From an uncultured Pelagibacteraceae bacterium (lineage in GTDB: Bacteria; Pseudomonadota; Alphaproteobacteria; Pelagibacterales; Pelagibacteraceae), in NCBI GenBank assembly GCA_902601895.1, contig CACKOU010000003.1:50664-114663 (forward strand): a stretch of DNA of 64,000 nucleotides, written 5' to 3'. Positions within the stretch are counted from its first letter, which is position 1. Every line of letters starts with the position of its first letter. The notes below the pieces were generated by a model. That model ran no database searches and was not told where the DNA came from. It was given only the letters and a program-made list of their open reading frames with translations. A program made the translations under genes and the position numbers. Shown here piece by piece: positions 56,691-64,000 of the stretch.

Positions 56691-58404
56691 GATAATATTA
56701 AAGATATTTTTAATTTTATACTTTTATGATTATTCGTTTGCAAATGATCCAATTGATATATGGAAAATAGAAAAAATAGAGGTAATTAACACAGAAAATT
56801 CTGCTTCAGATATAAACACTAACAATAATCTTAAAATTAATACAACATCATTAACAAAATCTAGTTCAGATATATTGATAAATAAAGGAATTGCGTCATC
56901 AACTATAAAACTTGCTGGATTATATGACCCTGCACAGAATGGTCTAAAAATTGATATGTGGTCAAAAAGTGACGGTGAGCTAATTAAAAGTATACTGAAT
57001 AAAAATTTAAATAGAAATTTATCTAAATTTTCAAATAAAATATTAGATATAGCTTTATTAACAAACTCTTATATTCCTACAAATAATATTACTGAAGAGG
57101 AATTCTTAGAATTTAAATTCAACCATTTAATAAACAAAAAAGATTTTGAATTAATTAAAAAATTTTTGATTAATAATTCTGAAGTTTCTAATAAAAATAA
57201 ATTGATTAAATTTTATGCAGAATATTTTCTTTCAATCTCTGAAGTAAAAAAAGCATGTGAAATATTTAATATCAGTGGTGATGTTTCTGGACAATATTTA
57301 AATAATTTTAAAATTTATTGTTTAATCCTAGACGATAAAAAAGAGCAAGCTCAGTTAATTTTCGATTTGTCGAAGGAATTAGATGAAATTGATACTTTTT
57401 TTGAAAGTAAATTTAACATATTAATGGGTTATACTAGTAAAGACGACATAATTTCAGACGAAAATATTTTATATTTTCACATATCTCATAAAACAAATAA
57501 TACTTTTAATTATGAGCCAAAAATGGACTCACCTAGATATATCTGGAGTTATTTGTCGTCATCAAATATTCTTAAAAATGCAAATTCCTTTGATATTGAA
57601 AATCCAGAAGATTTAAGATTATTAGAGAGGGCAACTCATGAAAATGTATTTGATGAGAGAGAACTGCTTGATACATATAAAAAATTTCAATTTAACTTAA
57701 CACAACTTTTAAACGCAAAAGATGCATATAAGCTACTTCCAGATTACGAAGGCAGAGCTTTATTATATCAAAGATTACTTCTATCTGTTGATGTTCAGAA
57801 AAGATTAGTTTTGACATCTGAACTTTATAAATCTTTCAAAAAATCAAAATTAGATAATGCATTTGATAATGAAATTAAATTAATTTTAAAAAAAATGAAA
57901 AAAGAGGATATCCCATCAAATTACACGACATTTTATGAAAATAATATCGAAAACAACTTAAAAAAAGAAAAAAAAATAAAATTTAATAATAAAAAAATAC
58001 ATCAGTCAAAATTATTAAATTACTTTTTAAATAAAACTAGTTTGCCCAAAGCTGAAAAAGAAACAAACGATTTACTGAAAAAAATTAAAAGAGACAAAAA
58101 ATATGTTTTTTCTCAGAAAGATATGATGCTTATTGAGTCACTTAAATCGGATGGTATAAAAATAGATAAAAAATACTCAAATCTCTATGAATACAATTTT
58201 CAATTTTCATCTGATATAAAACAAATGTTATCAAATGGAGAATTAGGCTTATTATTAATTAAAATAGTAGATATTGTTGGTGAAAGTAATCTTGAAGATC
58301 TAGATATAAACACTGTGAATTTATTAGTTTCAACTATGAATGAGCTAAAAAATGTAGATTTAAGGAACGAAATTCTAATAGAAGTCTTGCCTTTAAAAGT
58401 CTAA
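56665..58404 (+). CDS. Exported helical protein of unknown function
   Basis: 579 residues. A hydrophobic N-terminal segment (about 9-25) ending in SFAN looks like a signal peptide with cleavage near residue 26, so periplasmic or surface. The mature part is rich in Ser, Asn, Leu and Lys. DPIDIWKIEKIE near 27 and SSTIKLAGLYDPAQNGLKIDMWS near 78-100 (cited in part: LAGLYDPAQNGLKIDMW) are the most distinctive phrases. The centre (about 120-420) looks like paired helices of a TPR/solenoid kind without clear repeat consensus. I do not recognise the family. It lies 14 bases before def and may be co-transcribed with def-fmt-truA. Confidence 0.6.
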   Translation: MKILKQSSKIILKIFLILYFYDYSFANDPIDIWKIEKIEVINTENSASDINTNNNLKINTTSLTKSSSDILINKGIASSTIKLAGLYDPAQNGLKIDMWSKSDGELIKSILNKNLNRNLSKFSNKILDIALLTNSYIPTNNITEEEFLEFKFNHLINKKDFELIKKFLINNSEVSNKNKLIKFYAEYFLSISEVKKACEIFNISGDVSGQYLNNFKIYCLILDDKKEQAQLIFDLSKELDEIDTFFESKFNILMGYTSKDDIISDENILYFHISHKTNNTFNYEPKMDSPRYIWSYLSSSNILKNANSFDIENPEDLRLLERATHENVFDERELLDTYKKFQFNLTQLLNAKDAYKLLPDYEGRALLYQRLLLSVDVQKRLVLTSELYKSFKKSKLDNAFDNEIKLILKKMKKEDIPSNYTTFYENNIENNLKKEKKIKFNNKKIHQSKLLNYFLNKTSLPKAEKETNDLLKKIKRDKKYVFSQKDMMLIESLKSDGIKIDKKYSNLYEYNFQFSSDIKQMLSNGELGLLLIKIVDIVGESNLEDLDINTVNLLVSTMNELKNVDLRNEILIEVLPLKV

Positions 58405-58418
58405 AAAATAAATAAACT

Positions 58419-58940
58419 ATGTCAGTAAAAGAACTAATCACAGTACCTGATGACATTCTTAGAAAAAAATCTGAGCCATTAAATAAAGTTGATGTTAATG
58501 AAAAAAAGCTCATAAAAGATTTATTTGAAACTATGTATCATCACAATGGTATAGGTTTAGCAGCTGTTCAAGTTGGAATCCTTAAAAGAGTAGTTGTCTT
58601 AGATGTCTCAAAAAATCAAAATGAAAAAAAACCTTTATGTTTTATAAATCCACAAATAAAAACTTTAAGTGAAAAAATGTCTACATATGAAGAAGGTTGT
58701 TTATCAATACCTAATACCTTTATTGAGATAGAGAGACCAGAAATTTGTACTGTATCATATATAGATGAAAATGGTGATAAGAAAGAAATGGTATGTGATG
58801 GACTACTCTCAACATGTTTACAGCATGAAATAAATCATTTAGATGGAAAACTAATCATTGATTATTTATCTAAAATAAAAAAAGATTTAATAATAAAAAA
58901 ATTGTCTAAACAAAAAACTTCTAATAGAGTTGTTGTTTAA
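58419..58940 (+). CDS. def: Peptide deformylase
   Basis: 173 residues. The three metal-site motifs are present: GIGLAAVQVG near residues 46-55 (motif 1), EEGCLSIP near 90-97 with the metal Cys, and QHEINHLDGKL near 131-141 with both His and the catalytic Glu. Removes the formyl group from nascent proteins. Motif 1 has V in place of the usual P (GxGxAAxQ[IV]G is kept). Followed without a gap by fmt, its metabolic partner. Confidence 0.96.
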   Translation: MSVKELITVPDDILRKKSEPLNKVDVNEKKLIKDLFETMYHHNGIGLAAVQVGILKRVVVLDVSKNQNEKKPLCFINPQIKTLSEKMSTYEEGCLSIPNTFIEIERPEICTVSYIDENGDKKEMVCDGLLSTCLQHEINHLDGKLIIDYLSKIKKDLIIKKLSKQKTSNRVVV

Positions 58941-59855
58941 ATGTCAAATATTGTATTCATGGGTACACCGCAGTTTGCTGTCCCTATTCTAAAAAAAATT
59001 AATCAAAAATATAAAATTAACTGTGTATTTACTCAGCCTCCAAGTAAATCAAATAGAGGTAAAAAGTTTACGAAATCACCAATTCATACATGTGCAGAAG
59101 AACTTAATTTAGAAATTAAAACTCCAAAAAAAATTGATGAAGAATTTGAATATCTTAAAGAGTTAAATTTAGATCTTGTAATTGTTGTTGCATACGGACA
59201 GTTAATTTCAAAAAAAATTCTTGATTTGAGTGAAAAGGGTTTTTTGAATATTCATGCTTCATTATTACCAAAATGGAGAGGGGCGGCACCAATCCAAAGA
59301 TCGATTTTAAACAATGAAAAAAAAACTGGTATATCATTTATGAAAATTAACGAAAAATTAGACTCTGGACCAGTATGTAATAAATATTCAATAGATATTC
59401 TTGACCATGATAACGCAGAAATTTTATCTGAAAAATTATCTTATTTGAGTACTGCGAAAATTTTAGAAAATGTACAAAAAGTTTTAGATGGAGAGGCAAT
59501 ATTTAAAGAGCAAGATCATGCAAAAGCTACATATGCAAAGAAAATTCAAAAAAAAGAGGGAAAGATAGATTGGCATAATAGTGCTAGTAAAATTATTGCT
59601 CAAATAAATGGATTATATCCAAAACCTGGCGCATGGTTTGAGCTTAACAACAAAAGATATAAAATATTAAAAGCTAAAATAAATAAGCAATCAGGAATGA
59701 TAGGTAAAGTAATCGATGAACAAATGACAATAGCATGTGGTGAAAATTCAATAAATATTATTGAGATACAAAAAGAGGGTAAGAAACCACAAATAATTAG
59801 TGAGTTTTTATTAGGCAATAACGTTAGAAAAGGAACAATAATTACAAGTGAATAG
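58941..59855 (+). CDS. fmt: Methionyl-tRNA formyltransferase
   Basis: 304 residues. IVFMGTPQFAVPILKKI opens the fold, the catalytic His region is NIHASLLPKWRGAAPIQRSI near residues 103-122, and LDSGP near 139 is the conserved Asp loop; the C-terminal domain begins near 205 (KIDWHNSASKII). Formylates initiator tRNA. Its end overlaps truA by 8 bases, with the truA GTG start inside it. Confidence 0.96.
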   Translation: MSNIVFMGTPQFAVPILKKINQKYKINCVFTQPPSKSNRGKKFTKSPIHTCAEELNLEIKTPKKIDEEFEYLKELNLDLVIVVAYGQLISKKILDLSEKGFLNIHASLLPKWRGAAPIQRSILNNEKKTGISFMKINEKLDSGPVCNKYSIDILDHDNAEILSEKLSYLSTAKILENVQKVLDGEAIFKEQDHAKATYAKKIQKKEGKIDWHNSASKIIAQINGLYPKPGAWFELNNKRYKILKAKINKQSGMIGKVIDEQMTIACGENSINIIEIQKEGKKPQIISEFLLGNNVRKGTIITSE

Positions 59856-60588
59856 ATATCAGATATTAATAGAATACGAAGGCACTTTATACAACGGTTG
59901 GCAAATTCAAAAAAAAGGTAAGTCAATCCAAGAAAATATTGAGATTATCTTATCTAAACTATTAAAAGAAAAAATAAAAGTTTGCGGGTCTGGACGAACA
60001 GACACAGGAGTTCATGCTAAAGAGCAATCAGCACACTTTGATACTACAAATAAGATTATACAAAAAGATAAATTAATAAATTCATTAAACTTTTTTTTAA
60101 ATAAAAAAAAAATATCTATTTTGAAAATAAAAAAAAAAAATAAATTATTTCACTCAAGATATTCTGCAAAAGAAAGATGGTATACCTATTTAATAAGAAA
60201 TGATGTTTCTCCCTCTGTTATTAATTTTAACAGAGAGTGGCATGTTAAAAAAAAAATTAATGTTGAGTTGATGAAAAAGGGAGCTAAAAAGTTAATTGGA
60301 ACCCATGATTTTTCAACTTTTAGAGCATCTAATTGTGCTGCAAAAAGTCCAATAAAAACCATGAAGAAGGTAAAAATAACAAAATTTAAAAACGTTATAA
60401 AAATTGAATTTGTTTCACAATCATTTCTTAGAAGTCAGGTTAGATCTATGGTTGGTTCACTTAAATATCTTGGTGAAAATAAATGGAATTTAAAAAAGTT
60501 TACTAATATGTTTAAATCAAAATCTAGAAAAAATTGTGCCCCTATTGCTCCTGCACATGGTTTGTATCTCGAGAAAATTATCTATTAG
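59848..60588 (+). CDS. truA: tRNA pseudouridine(38-40) synthase
   Basis: 246 residues. Starts at GTG within fmt. EYEGTLYNGWQIQ near residues 9-21, then the catalytic Asp in GSGRTDTGVHAKEQ near 47-60, and SQSFLRSQVRSMVGSLKYLG near 189-208. Modifies the anticodon stem of tRNAs at positions 38-40. The fmt/truA overlap of 8 bases puts it in the def-fmt-truA operon. Its end overlaps the convergent SET gene by 11 bases. Confidence 0.95.
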   Translation: MNRYQILIEYEGTLYNGWQIQKKGKSIQENIEIILSKLLKEKIKVCGSGRTDTGVHAKEQSAHFDTTNKIIQKDKLINSLNFFLNKKKISILKIKKKNKLFHSRYSAKERWYTYLIRNDVSPSVINFNREWHVKKKINVELMKKGAKKLIGTHDFSTFRASNCAAKSPIKTMKKVKITKFKNVIKIEFVSQSFLRSQVRSMVGSLKYLGENKWNLKKFTNMFKSKSRKNCAPIAPAHGLYLEKIIY

Positions 60589-61039
60589 ATTTTTTCTTTT
60601 TCTTTTTTATTCTCCATCTTGATCCTTCTCTGACAATATAACCACAGCAATTTTTAGAACCGCACTTACAAGGAAAATCCTTATAATTTTCATCAAAACT
60701 AAACCCATAATCATAAGTTAGTTCCTCATCTTTATTTATATCTTTAATAGAACTAATCCATAATTTTAAACCTTTACCTTCAACTTCGCAGTTTGGATTA
60801 CAAGAGTGATTAATAAGTCTTGCAGTATTGTAAGCAAAATCACCATCTAAATCATACCTATTGTTTAAGTTAAAAAGATAAATTGCTTTATCGTTATCAA
60901 ATTTTGGATTATTTTCGGTTTGTTTTTTTGTAATTATTTTACCTATGTAGTAAATAATCTTAGTTCCTTTTTTTATATTTTTAGATGCAAACAGTCCCCT
61001 GTTATCTATACTTGATGATTTTTTTTTATATAGTTTCAT
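60578..61039 (-). CDS. SET-domain protein (lysine methyltransferase type)
   Basis: 153 residues, a complete SET domain. NRGLFASKNIKKGTKII near residues 13-29 is the start, RLINHSCNPNCEVE near 89-102 and DEELTYDYGFSFD near 117-129 are the two SAM/lysine-channel motifs, and the post-SET zinc cysteines are CKCGSKNCCGYI near 137-148. The C-terminus is basic (RIKKKKKKSN). SET enzymes methylate protein lysines; in bacteria a target is rarely known. It follows a histone-deacetylase-family gene by five bases on the same strand, the end of a dapD-dapE-deacetylase-SET unit. Confidence 0.9.
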   Translation of the reverse strand: MKLYKKKSSSIDNRGLFASKNIKKGTKIIYYIGKIITKKQTENNPKFDNDKAIYLFNLNNRYDLDGDFAYNTARLINHSCNPNCEVEGKGLKLWISSIKDINKDEELTYDYGFSFDENYKDFPCKCGSKNCCGYIVREGSRWRIKKKKKKSNR

Positions 61040-61044
61040 GGTTA

Positions 61045-61971
61045 TTAATTTTTAGACTCGATCAATGCATTTACATGATAATTAGCACTTTCAGCAAGTG
61101 CTTTCAGGTCGTATCCTCCTTCTAATAAAGATACTACTTTTCCGTTAGTAAATTTATTAGTGGCTTTCAGAGTTCTTCTTGTTATTTCATAAAAATCTTT
61201 AGACGAAAGCTCAAATTGAGCTAATGGATCATTTTTGTGGGCATCAAAGCCAGCAGAAAAGATTAAGTAATCAGGCTTATATTCAATTAATCTATCTAAA
61301 ACTCTATCATAAGCATTAAAATACTCTTCAGAATTTGTGCCTGCAGGAAGAGGTATATTAAGAGAGTTATTATACTTTCCCTTGTCTTTTTCAGAACCAC
61401 CACCTGGATAAAATGGATATTGATGTGTTGATATATAAAGTGAATTTTTGTTGTCATACATTACATCATAATTTCCATTTCCCCAATGAACATCAAAATC
61501 TACACATGCAATTCTTTTATACTTATATTTTTTTATTAAATAATTAACTGCAACACCTGCATTAGAAATGCAACAAAAGCCCATTGATTTATTTTTTTCA
61601 GCATGGTGTCCTGGTGGTCTTACAACACAAAAAGCATTTTTATATTTTTTATTTTCAATTCCATCTATTGCACTTATAGCTGATCCTGCGGCTTGAAATA
61701 CCGCATCCTTACTTCCTGGAGATACAACTGTATCACCATCTAAAAAATTTAAGCCACTTTTAGGAAATGAATTATTCAAATTATTAATGTAATCTTCAGA
61801 ATGTGTCATATTAAGAATATCACTAGGAACAACATCTGGTTTATCCCAAAGTAGTTCTTTATTTTTTTTTAAAGTATCAATTATTGAAACTACTCTCTTT
61901 GGTTGCTCTGGATGACCATCGCCTGTTATATGTTTTTCTGAGGATTTAGATGTTATAATTGCAGTTTTCAA
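61045..61971 (-). CDS. Histone deacetylase family amidohydrolase
   Basis: 308 residues, class II-like HDAC/acetylpolyamine-amidohydrolase fold. Catalytic parts: RPPGHHAEKNKSMGFCCISN near residues 118-137 with the tandem His, VDFDVHWGNG near 155-164 with zinc ligands Asp and His, and FSAGFDAHKNDPLAQFEL near 240-257 with the third zinc Asp; the final GGYDLKAL carries the usual Gly-Gly-Tyr. Removes acetyl groups from lysine or small amines. In alphaproteobacteria the natural substrate is unproven. Overlaps dapE by 4 bases and is followed 5 bases later by the SET gene. Confidence 0.92.
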   Translation of the reverse strand: MKTAIITSKSSEKHITGDGHPEQPKRVVSIIDTLKKNKELLWDKPDVVPSDILNMTHSEDYINNLNNSFPKSGLNFLDGDTVVSPGSKDAVFQAAGSAISAIDGIENKKYKNAFCVVRPPGHHAEKNKSMGFCCISNAGVAVNYLIKKYKYKRIACVDFDVHWGNGNYDVMYDNKNSLYISTHQYPFYPGGGSEKDKGKYNNSLNIPLPAGTNSEEYFNAYDRVLDRLIEYKPDYLIFSAGFDAHKNDPLAQFELSSKDFYEITRRTLKATNKFTNGKVVSLLEGGYDLKALAESANYHVNALIESKN

Positions 61972-63110
61972 GCGAAATAATTATGTAAGATGTTCTTATA
62001 AATCTTAGTTAACTTTTTTAAATCTGAGATCGATGTTCTCTCATTAACCATATGAATAGTATTATTTCTTAACCCTAACTCAAGTCGAGGTATTGAACCT
62101 AGAAACCTGCTGTCACTTGTACCACCTCTACAATTTAATTTTGCATTATTCCCTGTAACTTTTTTTACAACTTTTTTAACCATATATATCTCTTTATTTG
62201 GCTCTGTATAAAATGCTTCTCCACTTACCTTATAATCTATCTTGGTTTTGCAATTTTCTTTTTTTGCAACTGCATTAATAATTTTACTTAGTTTTTTTTT
62301 TAATGTTAAAGATTTATAAGTTGAATTAAATCTAACATTAAATTTTGCACTTGCAGACTGTGGGACTACATTTTCAGATATATTATCTACATTCATTTTT
62401 GTAAATTCCAAATTGGATGGTGGCATATATTTTGTTCCTTTGTCTAGTGGAACACTTTTAATTTTAGATATTATTTTAGCAAGAGCAGTACATGGATTTA
62501 TATATGTCCCATAAAATGCGGAGTGTCCACTTTTTCCATACACTGTTATTGTTGCATTCATAGAACCTCTTCTTCCAATTCTGATTTCATCCCCAACTGA
62601 TTTATTTGATGATGGTTCGCCTACTATTGAAAAGTCAATTTTTTCTCTTTTTTTCTTTAAATATTTCATAACAGCTGGACAACCATAACCTGTAGTTTCT
62701 TCATCAGCTGTAACTATTACTGATATAGAGCCTTTAAATTTTTCGTTTTTAATAAAATCACTTACAGCACTTATCCAACATGCTACGCTACCTTTCATGT
62801 CTTGAGATCCTCTTCCATACAAATATCCTTTTTTTACCACCGCTTTAAATGGTGGAAAATCCCAATTATTAAGGTTGGCAACAACATCTGTGTGACCCAA
62901 ATAATTAATGTTGGGTTTTGATTTACCAAATTTTGCATATAAATTTAATGCAGGTTTAGATCCTGTGCCTTTTGATTTTATTATATAACATTTAAAACCT
63001 ATTGATGAGAGTTTCCTTGAAAGGAAATTCATAATACCTTTATCTTCTGTTTTAATTGTTTGAAATTTTATTAGCTCTTGAGCTAACTTCAGTTCATTAT
63101 AAGTTTTCAT
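61968..63110 (-). CDS. dapE: Succinyl-diaminopimelate desuccinylase
   Basis: 380 residues of the M20 metallohydrolase family. YLGHTDVV near residues 70-77 and YGRGSQDMKGSVACW near 98-112 carry the first metal ligands and the catalytic Asp; TADEETTGYG near 134-143 carries the catalytic Glu pair; CRGGTSDSRFLGS near 326-338 marks DapE, and the last His is in NNTIHMVNER near 352-361. Produces LL-diaminopimelate for lysine and peptidoglycan. Four bases after dapD. Confidence 0.95.
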   Translation of the reverse strand: MKTYNELKLAQELIKFQTIKTEDKGIMNFLSRKLSSIGFKCYIIKSKGTGSKPALNLYAKFGKSKPNINYLGHTDVVANLNNWDFPPFKAVVKKGYLYGRGSQDMKGSVACWISAVSDFIKNEKFKGSISVIVTADEETTGYGCPAVMKYLKKKREKIDFSIVGEPSSNKSVGDEIRIGRRGSMNATITVYGKSGHSAFYGTYINPCTALAKIISKIKSVPLDKGTKYMPPSNLEFTKMNVDNISENVVPQSASAKFNVRFNSTYKSLTLKKKLSKIINAVAKKENCKTKIDYKVSGEAFYTEPNKEIYMVKKVVKKVTGNNAKLNCRGGTSDSRFLGSIPRLELGLRNNTIHMVNERTSISDLKKLTKIYKNILHNYFA

Positions 63111-63114
63111 TAAT

Positions 63115-63942
63115 TTATTCTCTTAAAAGATCGTTTATTGAAGTCTTTGATCTTGTTTTTTCGTCTACTTGTTTGATTATTACCGCGCAATACAATGATG
63201 GAGCGTTTGAATTATTTTTATCTGGTAAAGAACCTGGAACAACAACAGAATATGGTGGAATTTTACCGTAGCTAATTTCTCCTGTTATCCTGTTAACAAT
63301 TTTTGTTGATTGTCCAATATACATTCCCATACTTAAAACAGAACCTTCGCCTACTATCACTCCTTCTACAACTTCGGACATTGCTCCTAAAAAAACATTA
63401 TCCTCAATGATTGTTGGTAATGCTTGTGCAGGCTCTAAAACTCCTCCAACCCCGCTACCTGCAGAGATATGGCAATTTTTTCCAATTTGAGAACAGCTCC
63501 CAGCTCTTGCAAAAGTATCTATCATTGTTCCCTCATCAATATATGCCCCTATATTCACATAGCATGGCATTAAGACAGCATTTTTGCCAACAAAAGATCC
63601 TTTTCTAACTGGAGAATTAGGAACCATTCTGAAGCCTGCTTTTTCATGGTCCTCCTTAGACCAACCTGCTGTTTTACCTTTTAAAAGATGCGCTTTATCA
63701 TACCAACTACTGTAGGGGCCATTTAAATTTTCCATTGGATACATTCTAAAACTTAACATAATTGCTTTTTTTATGTGTTGGTGTGTTATCCACTCACCAT
63801 TGATTTTTTCAGCTACTCTGACTTTACCATTATCTAATTCATCAATAATTTGATTAACAGTATTTTTTAAACTCTCATCTGAGTTTGGACTTACTTGGTC
63901 TCTATTTTCCCAAGCATCATTGATTATATTTTCTATGCTCAT
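63115..63942 (-). CDS. dapD: Tetrahydrodipicolinate N-succinyltransferase
   Basis: 275 residues with a left-handed beta-helix of hexapeptide repeats from about 105 to 225 ([20 protein letters not shown], then [14 protein letters not shown]). The succinyl-CoA-binding end and the N-terminal helical domain ([20 protein letters not shown] near 41-60) are typical. Commits tetrahydrodipicolinate to the succinylase branch of lysine synthesis. First full gene of the dapD-dapE-deacetylase-SET unit. lysA, the last step, is at the far left of the window, not in this operon. Confidence 0.95.
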   Translation of the reverse strand: MSIENIINDAWENRDQVSPNSDESLKNTVNQIIDELDNGKVRVAEKINGEWITHQHIKKAIMLSFRMYPMENLNGPYSSWYDKAHLLKGKTAGWSKEDHEKAGFRMVPNSPVRKGSFVGKNAVLMPCYVNIGAYIDEGTMIDTFARAGSCSQIGKNCHISAGSGVGGVLEPAQALPTIIEDNVFLGAMSEVVEGVIVGEGSVLSMGMYIGQSTKIVNRITGEISYGKIPPYSVVVPGSLPDKNNSNAPSLYCAVIIKQVDEKTRSKTSINDLLRE

Positions 63943-63946
63943 AAAT

Positions 63947-64000
63947 TTAAGAACTTTTTAATAACCTTATTTCTTTTAAAAATAAAGAGAGATTTTCAAT
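63947..64000 (-). CDS. C-terminal fragment of an unidentified gene upstream of dapD
   Basis: From the right edge an open frame reads [17 protein letters not shown] then TAA at 63949-63947, 4 bases before the dapD start. The spacing and codon use fit the tail of a co-transcribed gene. In many alphaproteobacteria a HAD-type pyrimidine 5'-nucleotidase precedes dapD and ends with a similar LxxFL stretch, so that is my guess; 17 residues cannot prove it. Confidence 0.4.
   Translation of the reverse strand: MENLSLFLKEIRLLKSS

Overview
The window is a very AT-rich, densely packed bacterial chromosome segment that reads as a streamlined marine alphaproteobacterium of the SAR11 (Pelagibacterales) type. 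The support is the base composition, intergenic gaps that are mostly a few bases or negative, the gene families present (TAXI-type TRAP uptake, RegB-like kinase, bolA/J-protein/cobS/cobT, dapD-dapE-deacetylase), and the absence of any IS element, prophage, integrase or CRISPR array. The lineage is inferred from content and not proven by a marker tree. Three tRNAs are present (Leu-CAA, Arg-ACG, Ser-GGA), with no rRNA.

Layout. 1-5.3 kb: arginine/lysine genes (argH, a 42-aa lipoprotein, start of lysA), then a thioredoxin, a HIG1-like membrane protein, an esterase, an HNH nuclease and a minus-strand yqaA-dsbB-coq7 block. 5.3-9.25 kb: a glycan or glycosylation patch (TPR/SPINDLY-type O-GlcNAc transferase, sugar epimerase, GT2) ending on tRNA-Leu. 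9.3-15.4 kb: an acyl-CoA synthetase, a 27-residue Lys/Ala/Arg peptide gene with its own promoter and terminator, and a minus-strand helicase-terB-fdxA-carD operon. 15.5-22.7 kb: acetoacetyl-CoA synthetase, aminotransferase, TAXI binding protein, terminator, fused TRAP permease, thioesterase. 22.7-30 kb: tRNA-Arg, pyruvate dehydrogenase E1 carrying its own lipoyl domain, E2, a 2-oxoglutarate oxygenase, a DMT exporter and uppP. 30.2-36.2 kb: gltD-gltB behind a palindrome-bearing promoter.

36.1-46.6 kb: a hydrolase and GT4, then the translation block thrS-infC-rpmI-rplT-pheS-pheT-lepA and tRNA-Ser. 46.6-54.9 kb: a sugar O-methyltransferase-like gene, gyrB, a RegB-type kinase, and minus-strand J-protein-cobS-cobT opposite bolA. 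54.8-64 kb: aroK-aroB, two unrecognised exported or membrane proteins, def-fmt-truA, and a minus-strand dapD-dapE-deacetylase-SET operon, with the tail of another gene at the right edge.

Most of the window is housekeeping, and no complete new defence or mobile system is visible. The points I find most worth following are: a tiny histone-tail-like peptide next to a CarD with a lysine-rich tail; a SET methyltransferase paired with a class-II-like deacetylase; the lipoyl domain fused to PDH E1; the bolA/J/CobST set with no cobalamin genes in view; an orphan RegB; small membrane ORFs; and several -10 hexamers so close to start codons that leaderless mRNAs are likely.
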